Assembly: GCA_900317755.1 (NCBI GenBank)
Contig: ONHZ01000021.1
Coordinates: 1 to 37,567 of the forward strand
Length of the DNA: 37,567 nt
Reading direction: 5' to 3'
Source of the DNA: an uncultured Lachnospiraceae bacterium
GTDB lineage: Bacteria; Bacillota; Clostridia; Lachnospirales; Lachnospiraceae
Part shown: in pieces, positions 15,539-23,820 of the stretch
Layout: every line of letters starts with the position of its first letter
Position numbering within the stretch: the first letter of the stretch is position 1
Position numbers and translations under genes: made by a program
Notes under the pieces: model-generated
Databases searched by the model: none
The model's input: only the letters and a program-made list of their open reading frames with translations
What the model was told of the DNA's origin: nothing

Positions 15539-16912
15539 ATGATAAAGAAATTAAGACGGCAATTCATTATAATCGCTATGGCATCCATGGGAGCGGTTCT
15601 TGCGCTTATTATACTTGTCATCAATGTCTCAAACTATAGAAGCATGATGAATACGATTGAACAGAGAATGTCGATCGTATGGGACTTAAATGATGGTTCA
15701 CTGCCACCTATGCCTGCTGGTGGATCGGCTGGAAGTGAGTCTGATGCAGCAGGCGGCAGCAGCGTCAAGCCTGAGAAGGATGGCTCTATTGAAAACATGA
15801 AAAGCAACCAAAGCGGGACTGCTATTTCAGACATGAAGGATTTTCGTCCCGAGAAAAATACGCCTGGAGATAATGCATTTTCCGGACGAATGAATAATGA
15901 ATCAAGATTTGATACGAGATACTTCGTTGTGGATTTTGATTCAGATGGAAAGTATTCTTCCTGTGATGTTTCAAAAATTGCTTCAGTGGATTCTGACAGT
16001 GCAGCAGATTATGCAGAGTCTGCCCTGCAGAAGGGAAAGATCTCCGGTCTTACGGATGGTTTCTATTTTGAAAGCAATACCGGTTCTGATGGCAGCACGA
16101 CCTATGTTTTCCTTGATGTCTCAAGGGAATTATCTTCCTTCAGGACATATTTGTTTATCAGTATTCTTACAAGTGCGGTTGGCGCGCTCGCTGTATATAT
16201 CCTGATTCTTATTTTCTCGAAGCGTGTTATGAAGCCGGTGGCTGAAAGCTACGAGAAGCAGAAGAGATTCATTACGGATGCGAGCCATGAAATCAAGACT
16301 CCGCTTGCTATCATCGGCGCAAATACTGAAGTAATTGAGATGGAGTCAGGGGAAAATGAGTGGACGAAGAGCATCAATCATCAGATTAAGAGGCTTTCTT
16401 CTCTTGTAGAAAAGATGGTCCTTCTTTCAAAGATGGACGAGGATGGCGCTGCCCTTCAGATGATGGATTTTAATGTGTCAGAAGCCGTAGCGGAAACAGC
16501 AGATTCTTTTGATGCCGTTGCAGAAGCAAAGGGTTTTCATTATGAAAAAAATATCGAAGAAAATCTCATGTACCATGGGGATAAGGACAGGGTTGTCCAG
16601 CTCACGTCGCTTCTTCTTGATAATTCAATGAAGTACTGCTCTGAAAATGGAACGATCCGAATCACTCTTTCAAAGGGCAGAAAAAAGGAAATCGTGATTT
16701 CTGTATTCAATACCTGCGACAGCATTGCAAAAGGAAATAATGATGTCCTTTTCGAAAGGTTTTACCGTGCAGATGAATCCAGGAATTCAAAGACAGGCGG
16801 TCATGGTATTGGACTTTCTGTAGTACGAGCAATCGCTGAAGCACATTCGGGTTCTGCGCATGCATTTTCTGAAGATGGAAAGTCAATCATATTTACGATT
16901 AAACTGTCCTGA
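15539..16912 (+). CDS. Sensor histidine kinase
   Basis: 457 residues: membrane helix 1 (10-30), an extracytoplasmic sensor of about 170 residues with a Gly/Ser/Asp-rich first half (34-203), membrane helix 2 (204-226), then HisKA with DASHEIKTPLAII (phospho-acceptor His250) and a HATPase with N box LLDNSMKY and G boxes GHGIGLSV. The sensor domain is not a recognisable PAS or Cache fold. It forms a two-component pair with the upstream OmpR-type regulator. Signal unknown; proximity to a carbohydrate-binding surface protein hints at an envelope or polysaccharide cue, which is inference. Confidence 0.92.
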   Translation: MIKKLRRQFIIIAMASMGAVLALIILVINVSNYRSMMNTIEQRMSIVWDLNDGSLPPMPAGGSAGSESDAAGGSSVKPEKDGSIENMKSNQSGTAISDMKDFRPEKNTPGDNAFSGRMNNESRFDTRYFVVDFDSDGKYSSCDVSKIASVDSDSAADYAESALQKGKISGLTDGFYFESNTGSDGSTTYVFLDVSRELSSFRTYLFISILTSAVGALAVYILILIFSKRVMKPVAESYEKQKRFITDASHEIKTPLAIIGANTEVIEMESGENEWTKSINHQIKRLSSLVEKMVLLSKMDEDGAALQMMDFNVSEAVAETADSFDAVAEAKGFHYEKNIEENLMYHGDKDRVVQLTSLLLDNSMKYCSENGTIRITLSKGRKKEIVISVFNTCDSIAKGNNDVLFERFYRADESRNSKTGGHGIGLSVVRAIAEAHSGSAHAFSEDGKSIIFTIKLS

Positions 16913-16976
16913 AATCTGCAATATCTCGTAGAAATAACCTAAAGTTTATAAGTTGAATAAAGACTCAACCAATTAA

Positions 16977-17507
16977 TTACATGTATTCGCTCAGCACGAC
17001 ATCATGTGCTGCAAGCGATGCAGGCACATCTATGATGCGCTGATTTGAGCTTCCGCGGAATCTCAGGGAAATGTTCTTCCGCGCCAGGACAAATTTGCCG
17101 TCGACAAGGATGTCAATGTTCTTTAATATTTCTTCTGTGTATTCAGTGACACAGCGAATGGCAGGATCTTTTGAAGTAAGTTCTTCATATGTAAATCCAG
17201 AGTATACCCATATCGTTTTTTTAGGGCATTCTTCCCTGATTCTCTTGATCAGGTGGAGGATGTCCTTTTGATTTTCAGGTTCCATGGGCTCACCGCCAAG
17301 GATAGAAATCCCATCCGTATATTCTGACTGAAGGGATTTGATGAGCTCATCTTCCACGCCCCTGTCGAATCGTTTTCCATATGAGAAATCCCAGGTTTCG
17401 GGATTGAAGCATCCCTCGCAGTGGTTGCGGCATCCGGAAACGAAGAAGGATGTCCTGATTCCAATACCGTTTGCAATATCGCAATAAAAAATTTTTCCGT
17501 AGTTCAT
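16977..17507 (-). CDS. nrdG: Anaerobic ribonucleotide reductase activating protein
   Basis: 176 residues. The radical SAM motif CRNHCEGC (Cys26, Cys30, Cys33; CX3CX2C) follows the NrdG-type start YCDIANGIGIRTSFFVSG; SILGGEPM (about 69-76) is the SAM-binding GGE motif. NrdG uses SAM to install the glycyl radical on NrdD. Here it is divergent from nrdD rather than downstream in the same operon, so coordination would come from the shared 411-bp regulatory region with NrdR boxes. Confidence 0.93.
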   Translation of the reverse strand: MNYGKIFYCDIANGIGIRTSFFVSGCRNHCEGCFNPETWDFSYGKRFDRGVEDELIKSLQSEYTDGISILGGEPMEPENQKDILHLIKRIREECPKKTIWVYSGFTYEELTSKDPAIRCVTEYTEEILKNIDILVDGKFVLARKNISLRFRGSSNQRIIDVPASLAAHDVVLSEYM

Positions 17508-17566
17508 ATCTTTCCTGCTTATGTACTAAATTAAATACTAAACCGCTTCTTGACTTAACAAGAAAA

Positions 17567-17582
17567 ATACAATATCTTGTAT
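17567..17582. promoter_or_regulatory. NrdR box, nrdG side
   Basis: ATACAATATCTTGTAT is close to the NrdR consensus ACACwAwATmTwGTGT and is a near-palindrome. It lies 60 bp upstream of nrdG. Confidence 0.6.
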
Positions 17583-17747
17583 AAGTACAGAAAATAATAT
17601 ACATTATATTTGAAAAGGTCAAGAAATAATAAACAATATTTTACCTGAAATTTTGTTTATTTTGTACAAAACGACTTTAAGCCCTTGTAAAATGGGCTTT
17701 TGCGAGAGAAGGCTTCACAAATTTTATAAAATAATAAAATTTTTTTC

Positions 17748-17776
17748 TTCACATTTCAATATCTTTGTATTATTAT
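17748..17776 (+). promoter_or_regulatory. nrdD promoter
   Basis: TTCACA (17748-17753), 17-bp spacer, TATTAT (17771-17776). The perfect NrdR box at 17786-17801 starts 9 bp after the -10, covering the transcription start, as expected for a repressor. A small AAGCCC/GGGCTT hairpin lies upstream around 17681-17700. Confidence 0.5.
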
Positions 17777-17785
17777 GTCAAGGAT

Positions 17786-17801
17786 GCACAAGATATTGTG
17801 C
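17786..17801. promoter_or_regulatory. NrdR box, nrdD side
   Basis: GCACAAGATATTGTGC is a perfect 16-bp palindrome matching the NrdR box core. A second, weaker box ACAGAATATCTTTTGC at 17826-17841 has its centre 40 bp downstream, consistent with paired boxes on one face of the helix. Confidence 0.75.
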
Positions 17802-17936
17802 TTTTGTTGAAACACGAAGCAATTAACAGAATATCTTTTGCAGCAAGCGTTGTTTACTGATTAATGAAATATTGTTAGCGGCATAATAGTTATTGGCCAC
17901 TGGCATCATTTATATATTATGGAGGAAATAGGGAAT

Positions 17937-20312
17937 ATGGGTCTTACAGCAGCAGACGGGCAGGTCAGAGTCAGAACGAACATTATTAAAAGAAACGGCC
18001 AGGAAGTCCGCTTCAATGAGGCAAAGATTATAAACGCCATCAATAAAGCAAATGCCGAGGTCGATGACATTCACAAGATGAATGACTTCCAGATTCGCGC
18101 AGTTGCAGACAAGATTGCAGCTGAAGTCAGCGAAGCTCCTCATGCTGTAAATGTCGAGGACATTCAGGATATGGTAGAGAAGGGCATCATGGAGATGAGA
18201 TGCTATGAAGTAGCTCAGCTCTATGTCCGTTACCGTTACAAGAGAGAGCTTTCCAGAAAGACAAATACTACAGATAATGGCATTCTTGCTCTTATCGACC
18301 AGATGAATGAGGTCGTTAAGCAGGAGAATTCTAATAAAAACCCTGTCATCAATTCCACACAGAGAGACTATATGGCAGGCGAGGTTTCAAAGGATCTGTC
18401 AAAGAGAATCCTTCTTCCTGAAGAAATCGTAAAGGCCCATGAGGAAGGCATCATTCATTTCCACGATGCGGATTACTTTGCTCAGCGTGAGCACAACTGC
18501 GACCTCATCAATCTCGAGGACATGCTTCAGAATGGCACAGTCATTTCTGAGACCATGATCGAGAAGCCGCACAGCTTCTTCACAGCCTGCAATGTTACGA
18601 CGCAGATTGTAGCCCAGGTTGCTTCAAACCAGTATGGTGGACAGTCCTTCACACTTTCTCATCTTGCTCCATTTGTCGATGTCTCAAGACAGAAGATAAA
18701 GAAACAGGTGATCGCAGAACGCGAAGAATGCGGCGAGTCTATGGATGAGGAAATCATCAATAAGACTACCGAGATGCGTCTCAAGAAAGAAATTGAGAGC
18801 GGCATCCAGACCATCCAGTACCAGCTCATTACACTTATGACATGCAATGGTCAGGCTCCATTCGTTACCATGTTCATGTATCTTGATGAGGTTCCTGAGG
18901 GACGCACAAGAGACGATCTTGCAATGATTATCGAGGAAGTATTAAAGCAGCGTATGCAGGGCGTAAAGAATGAGAAGGGCGTCTGGATTACACCGGCATT
19001 CCCTAAGATTATTTATGTCCTTGATGAAGATAATATTCACGAGGATTCAAAATATTTCTACCTTACAAAGCTTGCTGCAGAGTGCACGGCAAAGAGAATG
19101 GTTCCGGATTATATTTCTGCAAAGATTATGAAGCGTGATAAGGGTGATGTTTATCCTTGCATGGGATGCCGTTCATTCCTTACACCGGATAATGAATCCC
19201 AGCCAGAAGGTCTTTGCAATGCTGACAATAAGGCCGAAGCAAAGAATTTTGATCCAAAGCAGCATAAATATTATGGCCGTTTCAATCAGGGCGTTGTCAC
19301 CATCAATCTCGTTGATGTTGCCTGCTCTTCAAACGGCGATATGGACAAGTTCTGGAAGATATTTGATGACAGACTTGAGCTTTGCCACAGGGCACTGCAG
19401 TGCCGTCACGAAAGACTCATGGGCACGACAAGTGATGCCGCGCCTATTCTCTGGCAGTATGGTGCTCTTGCAAGACTGAAAAAGGGCGAGAAGATTGACA
19501 AGCTTCTTTTTGGAAATTATTCTACACTTTCGCTTGGTTATGCAGGTCTTTATGAGATGACCTGGAGAATGCTTGGCGTTTCCCATACAGATCCTAAGGG
19601 CAAGCCATTCGCACTCAAAGTAATGCAGCACTTAAACGACAAGTGCAAGGAGTGGAGAGAGGCCGAGAACATCAGCTACTCACTCTATGGAACGCCGATG
19701 GAATCTACCACATACAAGTTTGCGAAGTGCCTGCAGAAGAGATTCGGCATCATCCCGAATGTCACAGACCACAATTACATCACGAATTCTTACCATGTAA
19801 ATGTCCGTGAGAAGATAGATGCATTCACGAAGCTTAAGTTCGAGGGCGAGTTCCAGAAGCTTTCTCCGGGAGGCGCTGTAAGCTACGTCGAGGTTCCGAA
19901 TATGCAGCAGAACATTCCTGCAGTGCTTTCGATCATGAACCACATCTATGAGAACATCATGTATGCCGAGCTTAATACCAAGTCTGATTACTGCGAGGTC
20001 TGCGGCTACGATGGAGAGATCAAGATCGTCGAGGACGAGAATCACAAGCTCGTATGGGAATGTCCGAACTGCGGAAACCGTGATCAGGACAAGATGTCAG
20101 TAGCCCGCCGTACATGCGGCTACATCGGCACCCAGTTCTGGAATCAGGGACGTACACAGGAAATCAAGGACAGAGTGCTTCATCTTGCAACAGATGGGTT
20201 CGTGCCGGATGAAGTTCCTGCAGAAAAGCCTGCAGTTTCAGCGATGAAGACAGCGACCATCCAGGAATTCACTCCTGCAGATGAAAAGATGACAGGAAAC
20301 TGCGCATCCTAA
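17937..20312 (+). CDS. nrdD: Anaerobic ribonucleoside-triphosphate reductase
   Basis: About 791 residues. N-terminal ATP-cone (about 10-105; IIKRNGQEVRFNEAKI), then the class III catalytic barrel with HDADYFAQREHNCDLINLED, CNVTTQ and CMGCRSFLTP, and a C-terminal zinc ribbon (CEVCG and CPNCG) followed by RRTCGYIG, the glycyl-radical loop. It reduces NTPs to dNTPs without oxygen. ATG 17919 is upstream in frame, but GGAGGA at 17921-17926 points to ATG 17937 with 10-nt spacing. The ATP-cone implies allosteric control; NrdR boxes upstream indicate transcriptional repression when dNTPs are sufficient. Confidence 0.95.
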   Translation: MGLTAADGQVRVRTNIIKRNGQEVRFNEAKIINAINKANAEVDDIHKMNDFQIRAVADKIAAEVSEAPHAVNVEDIQDMVEKGIMEMRCYEVAQLYVRYRYKRELSRKTNTTDNGILALIDQMNEVVKQENSNKNPVINSTQRDYMAGEVSKDLSKRILLPEEIVKAHEEGIIHFHDADYFAQREHNCDLINLEDMLQNGTVISETMIEKPHSFFTACNVTTQIVAQVASNQYGGQSFTLSHLAPFVDVSRQKIKKQVIAEREECGESMDEEIINKTTEMRLKKEIESGIQTIQYQLITLMTCNGQAPFVTMFMYLDEVPEGRTRDDLAMIIEEVLKQRMQGVKNEKGVWITPAFPKIIYVLDEDNIHEDSKYFYLTKLAAECTAKRMVPDYISAKIMKRDKGDVYPCMGCRSFLTPDNESQPEGLCNADNKAEAKNFDPKQHKYYGRFNQGVVTINLVDVACSSNGDMDKFWKIFDDRLELCHRALQCRHERLMGTTSDAAPILWQYGALARLKKGEKIDKLLFGNYSTLSLGYAGLYEMTWRMLGVSHTDPKGKPFALKVMQHLNDKCKEWREAENISYSLYGTPMESTTYKFAKCLQKRFGIIPNVTDHNYITNSYHVNVREKIDAFTKLKFEGEFQKLSPGGAVSYVEVPNMQQNIPAVLSIMNHIYENIMYAELNTKSDYCEVCGYDGEIKIVEDENHKLVWECPNCGNRDQDKMSVARRTCGYIGTQFWNQGRTQEIKDRVLHLATDGFVPDEVPAEKPAVSAMKTATIQEFTPADEKMTGNCAS

Positions 20313-20411
20313 TTAAGAAAACTGGCCGAAAATTTTGCATCATATAGGAAAGATATTTGGATGCTTGCAACATTAAAGATGAGCAAAATACGATAGAATA
20401 GTAAAAGGGAC

Positions 20412-20453
20412 AAAATGGCGGTGGCTAATATTTTATGGTCACCGCCATTTTTA
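20412..20453 (+). terminator. nrdD terminator
   Basis: AAATGGCGGTG (20413-20423) and CACCGCCATTT (20440-20450) form a perfect 11-bp stem followed by TTAAC. Confidence 0.85.
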
Positions 20454-20507
20454 ACATTAATTTAGAAAAATTGAAACTTAGATAATTTTATTAACGTTAT
20501 ATTACAA

Positions 20508-20571
20508 ATTTCGCCATAAAACATACAGATTTCTCCAGTATACAAAATTGGGCATGATTTGAGATTATAAT
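20508..20571 (+). promoter_or_regulatory. LytTR/AgrA-type direct-repeat site and promoter before agrD
   Basis: ATTTCGCCA (20508-20516) and ATTTCTCCA (20529-20537) are 9-bp direct repeats separated by exactly 12 bp, the geometry of LytTR-domain regulators such as AgrA. A TATAAT (20566-20571) follows 28 bp later with no good -35, as expected for an activator-dependent promoter. The same arrangement recurs before the secreted-peptide operon at 23328-23357. Confidence 0.65.
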
Positions 20572-20611
20572 ATTAATAGTATCATTGTTGATAAGAATCG
20601 AGGTATTAGTT

Positions 20612-20761
20612 ATGAAAATTAATAAAAATATCAAAGAGGTATTGATAAAAATCTCTGAAAACGTGATTCGCTATGATTTGAATTCTGCATGTGTATTCAT
20701 TACTTATCAACCTGAGATCCCTATTGAATTTGTTAAGAAGACTGAAGAAAAAAGTATATGA
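20612..20761 (+). CDS. agrD: AgrD-type autoinducing peptide precursor
   Basis: A 49-codon gene. The product has an amphipathic N-terminus (KEVLIKISENVIRYDL), then NSACVFIT, then YQPEIPIEF and an acidic tail. This is the AgrD layout: helix, Cys-containing signal core, and a conserved QPxxP-type C-terminal recognition tail. AgrB normally cuts after the core and forms a thiolactone; the ring predicted here is Cys27-Val-Phe-Ile-Thr31. The stop (TGA 20759-20761) overlaps the response regulator ATG (20758-20760), so expression is coupled. RBS GAGG-like sequence (20599-20602) is modest. Role is assigned from pattern and from the agr genes that follow. Confidence 0.8.
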   Translation: MKINKNIKEVLIKISENVIRYDLNSACVFITYQPEIPIEFVKKTEEKSI

Positions 20762-21474
20762 TAAAAATAGCAATCTGCGATGATGATGCAAATATTACGG
20801 GAAGTATTGAAAGAAACATACAAAAAATTTCTACTGAGAATAAATATGAGGTAGAAACAGAGGTATGGCAGTCACCATCAAAAATGTGCTCTGATTTTAA
20901 GTATTGGGGAAAACCTGACTTATTATTTTTGGACATAGAATTTACCGATACAAACGGGATGAGAGTTGCCAGATATTTAAGAAATGAACTAAATGACTGC
21001 TATACTTCAATTGTATTTATTTCTGGCAAAAGCGAATATGCTGTTGATTTATGCAGAATGGAACCTTTTGATTTTCTTATCAAACCAATTAGCATTGAAC
21101 GAATTGGAAATGTCCTTTCGGCATATATCAGAAAATACGAGCGGGATAATGAGGTATTTGAATTCTCTTCGAAAAGAATTTACTATCGCACATATTATAA
21201 AGAAATAATGTTGTTTTCCAGTAACAACAAGAAAATTACAATTACTTTTTATGATCATAGCCAGATTGATTTTATTGGAAAATTGAAGGATGTGAAAAAG
21301 GTTGCTCCACATAATTTCTTTCTTGTTAATCAGTCATGTCTTGTGAATTATGACTATATTGCAAGTTGCCGTTATGAAAATATTCTTCTTCGAACCGGCG
21401 AGGTGATAGAAATAAGCAGAAATAAAAGAAAAGAAGTGCGAGCAATGCTTGCCGCAAGGAGATGGGATAAATGA
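20758..21474 (+). CDS. agrA: AgrA-type LytTR response regulator
   Basis: 238 residues. Receiver domain 1-120 with ICDDD (acidic pocket), phospho-acceptor Asp59 in LLFLDIEF and Lys in IKPIS; a C-terminal LytTR DNA-binding domain (about 140-235) with FLVNQSCLVNYDYI and the conserved NRKRKEV-type basic end. LytTR proteins bind two 9-bp direct repeats 12 bp apart, exactly what is seen at 20508-20537 and 23328-23357. It overlaps agrD at the start and agrC at the end (ATGA at 21471). Order agrD-agrA-agrC-agrB differs from the staphylococcal BDCA order. Confidence 0.88.
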   Translation: MIKIAICDDDANITGSIERNIQKISTENKYEVETEVWQSPSKMCSDFKYWGKPDLLFLDIEFTDTNGMRVARYLRNELNDCYTSIVFISGKSEYAVDLCRMEPFDFLIKPISIERIGNVLSAYIRKYERDNEVFEFSSKRIYYRTYYKEIMLFSSNNKKITITFYDHSQIDFIGKLKDVKKVAPHNFFLVNQSCLVNYDYIASCRYENILLRTGEVIEISRNKRKEVRAMLAARRWDK

Positions 21475-22751
21475 GGGAGGCATGGGATCTTGCTTTTAAT
21501 ATTTCGGCAAATATTTTTAGAGCCTATCTTTTATTACGCTTTTGCAGACTTATGTTTGGAAAAGAAATTGTCAAAAAAGCGGGGACCATTACCATATATG
21601 CTATATTTTGTGCCTGTCCTATAGTTTTCCATGTATTTTTTCATAATCCAATAATAAATCTGCTTATTAATTTTATATGTATATTTTTAGTGACAGTGCT
21701 ATACAATGCTCACTTAAAGGAAAGAATAATTTGTACCATACTATTTTATGGTATGAATGTAGTTTGTGATGTTATCTCTGTTTTTGCGTTATCAAATTAT
21801 CATATTGGCAGAAACTACAATTTGATTTCAATATATCTAACAGTTCTTCTTATTGCTTTCTTCGAATTTTTAATAGAAAAAACTCTAAGAAATTATAAAA
21901 AAGAAGATTTATTTTTTCCATATTGGGGCATTATGCTCACTATCCCTGTTTTAAGTATTGCATTAATAATTTTTCTATTAATTCAAGACGATTTTGGAAG
22001 GACTTCATTTTTCTGCCTGAGTCTTACTCTTCTTTGGATTAATATATTCACTTTTTTTCTTTATAACCACTTGATTGAGTCAATAATAAGAGAGCAGACC
22101 AATCTGATATATAAGATGAAAGCTGAAGAATATGCGCATCAGATGGGCATACAGCTTGCATCAGAACAGAAGGTAAGGTCTTTTAGACACGATATGAGAA
22201 ATCATCTCTATGAATTGAAGGAGCTTATCAATGAGCGGGAAAATGAAAAAGCTATTGTATATATTGATGATATGGCAGGTGCGATTCGAAATCCAAAGCA
22301 GTATTCTAATACTGGGAATTATATTTTAGATAGTATGCTTAATTATCTATTAAGAGAAGCTGAAGAAAAAATGATCAAAGTGGATATTTCAGGGGCAGCT
22401 CCGGAAAATCTCTATATATCTGATTTTGATTTAAATATTATTATTGGAAATCTTGTGGATAATGCCATGAGGGCTGCATCAGAATCAGATCGCAAATGGA
22501 TTAAAATTGAGATTTTGTTTGATAAAGATCTTTTTCATTTTTATATAAAAAATTCATATAAAGGGTCTTTGGCTGTTGATGATCATGGACACTTTATTTC
22601 AACAAAAAAATGTCGTAAGGATCATGGTTTAGGAATTAAGAATATTAAGGCGGCAGTTAAGAGAAATGGTGGCATATTGTCTTTTTCAAATGATGATTCA
22701 GAAAAAGTATTTTCCGTAGAGTTTATGCTGTATATGGGGGGGATAATGTAG
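21471..22751 (+). CDS. agrC: AgrC-type histidine kinase
   Basis: 426 residues: about six membrane helices (5-25, 38-55, 62-80, 86-135, 150-172, 178-200), then a cytoplasmic kinase of the HPK10 type. The phospho-acceptor is His240 in SFRHDMRNHLYEL, the N box is IIGNLVDNAMRAA and the G box is GLGIKNI. It should bind the AgrD-derived peptide outside and phosphorylate AgrA. Its first bases overlap the agrA stop. Base composition is visibly more AT-rich than in nrdD upstream, suggesting a transferred block. The C-terminus is followed within 2 nt by a possible agrB start. Confidence 0.88.
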   Translation: MREAWDLAFNISANIFRAYLLLRFCRLMFGKEIVKKAGTITIYAIFCACPIVFHVFFHNPIINLLINFICIFLVTVLYNAHLKERIICTILFYGMNVVCDVISVFALSNYHIGRNYNLISIYLTVLLIAFFEFLIEKTLRNYKKEDLFFPYWGIMLTIPVLSIALIIFLLIQDDFGRTSFFCLSLTLLWINIFTFFLYNHLIESIIREQTNLIYKMKAEEYAHQMGIQLASEQKVRSFRHDMRNHLYELKELINERENEKAIVYIDDMAGAIRNPKQYSNTGNYILDSMLNYLLREAEEKMIKVDISGAAPENLYISDFDLNIIIGNLVDNAMRAASESDRKWIKIEILFDKDLFHFYIKNSYKGSLAVDDHGHFISTKKCRKDHGLGIKNIKAAVKRNGGILSFSNDDSEKVFSVEFMLYMGGIM

Positions 22752-22832
22752 AGATGGCGCAAAAAGTAAATAGAAAGTGTACTTGAAATAAATACAGAAA
22801 ATATAGAATATGAGAAAAAGCTCTTACGCTAT

Positions 22833-23339
22833 ATGGCGATAAGGTTAAGAGGTATTGCAGTTGGAATATTCATTATTTTTCTTTTCGGAATGTTGATGAA
22901 TGTTTTATGGGAAAGTATTTGTTTTTTTATTTTTATTATGTTACTACGAAAATTCTCTGGTGGATATCATGCTAATAAAGAATGGGCGTGTTACCTAATT
23001 TCAACAATAATAGTGCTTATCACATCTTTTTTGATAAAATGTATTTCTAATCGACAGATTTATTTAATGATATTATTATTTGTTTTGTTTGTTTTTTCGT
23101 TCATGATAATATTTATTATGTCACCAGTTGATTCAGCATGTCGAAGGCTTTCGAATGAAGAAACGGTCAACTTTCGATTTAGAGCAAGAATAATTCTATT
23201 TTTGGAAACAGGTGCTGTGATTTTTTCCTGTTTCTTTGGTAATCTTACGATATGTACGGCAGTTATGTTAGCAGTCATTTGGACATCTATTGGAGAAATA
23301 TTCGGAAAACTAAAAAATATTCGACAAATTTCGCCATAA
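22833..23339 (+). CDS. agrB: AgrB-type peptide processing protease, start apparently frameshifted
   Basis: 168 residues from ATG 22833. RKFSGGYHANKEWACYLIS carries the AgrB catalytic His46 and Cys53, followed by several membrane helices; AgrB cleaves and cyclises AgrD. The protein is about 25 residues short at its N-terminus. In the same frame, codons from 22770 continue the protein (EINTENIEYEKKLLRY) but contain no standard start. An ATG at 22754, two bases after agrC, reads MAQKVNRK then stops; joining it to the main frame with a single-base shift between 22770 and 22784 would give about 194 residues, the normal AgrB length. So either the gene is frameshifted (decay, phase variation or sequence error) or it starts late at 22833. 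Confidence 0.8.
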   Translation: MAIRLRGIAVGIFIIFLFGMLMNVLWESICFFIFIMLLRKFSGGYHANKEWACYLISTIIVLITSFLIKCISNRQIYLMILLFVLFVFSFMIIFIMSPVDSACRRLSNEETVNFRFRARIILFLETGAVIFSCFFGNLTICTAVMLAVIWTSIGEIFGKLKNIRQISP

Positions 23340-23389
23340 AATATACAGATTTCGTATTTTCAAAAAATATGAGTGGTTTTTATGATAAT
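23328..23389 (+). promoter_or_regulatory. Second LytTR-type direct-repeat site and promoter
   Basis: ATTTCGCCA (23328-23336) and ATTTCGTAT (23349-23357) are separated by exactly 12 bp, as in the agrD promoter, and the intervening 12 bases are nearly identical too. The first repeat overlaps the last codons and stop of agrB. A GATAAT at 23384-23389 is the likely -10, at about the same distance (56-58 bp from the first repeat) as in the agrD promoter. This ties the downstream operon to AgrA. Confidence 0.65.
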
Positions 23390-23433
23390 CTAATTTTAAC
23401 ATATTTTATTACATGATTTTGGAGGTGATTATC

Positions 23434-23820
23434 ATGAAAATTCTAAAACAATTTAAGGTAACTATTGTAACAACAGCGCTGTCCTTGATATGTGTAGGAG
23501 CGTTTTTCTTTGCTAATCATGCGCTTGCAGGTTCAACTGGGTGGGGGCTTAGACATATAGAAGGGGCTCCTTCAAATGTAAATGTTGATAATTTCCTAAA
23601 AGGTGTGACTACAGAACAAACGACAACAACAGCAAGTGTTAGTAGTGTGACAACTGGAGCAAGCGTTTATGTATATACTTCAAATGGAATTGAAGCAAAA
23701 ATGAGCGTACCTGGCAGTTACTCCGTGAATACAAGTAAAAATATTTCAATAATGCTTTATGCCTCATTTATGGATTATGGAAAAGGTGGCGTATATGCTC
23801 AGGGGACATTTACTTACTAA
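23434..23820 (+). CDS. Secreted Cys-free peptide, agr-linked
   Basis: 128 residues from ATG 23434, preceded by a strong RBS (GGAGGTGA, 23421-23428; it rules out the upstream ATG 23413). A classic signal peptide (KILKQFK, hydrophobic 10-27, HALA) predicts cleavage near residue 32-33. The ~96-residue mature part has no cysteine, is rich in Thr, Ser, Val and Gly, and alternates in a way expected for beta-strands (TTTTASVSSV, ASVYVYT, ISIMLYASF), with a Gly-rich aromatic end. No family recognised; a lactococcin-972-like bacteriocin is a weak idea. It lies directly behind an AgrA-type site and leads an ABC operon, so an agr-controlled secreted effector is the working inference. Confidence 0.75.
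   Translation: MKILKQFKVTIVTTALSLICVGAFFFANHALAGSTGWGLRHIEGAPSNVNVDNFLKGVTTEQTTTTASVSSVTTGASVYVYTSNGIEAKMSVPGSYSVNTSKNISIMLYASFMDYGKGGVYAQGTFTY

Noticed and set aside
17681..17700. AAGCCC/GGGCTT hairpin as terminator
   Set aside because: It lies between two divergent starts with no upstream gene to terminate and only a short stem.
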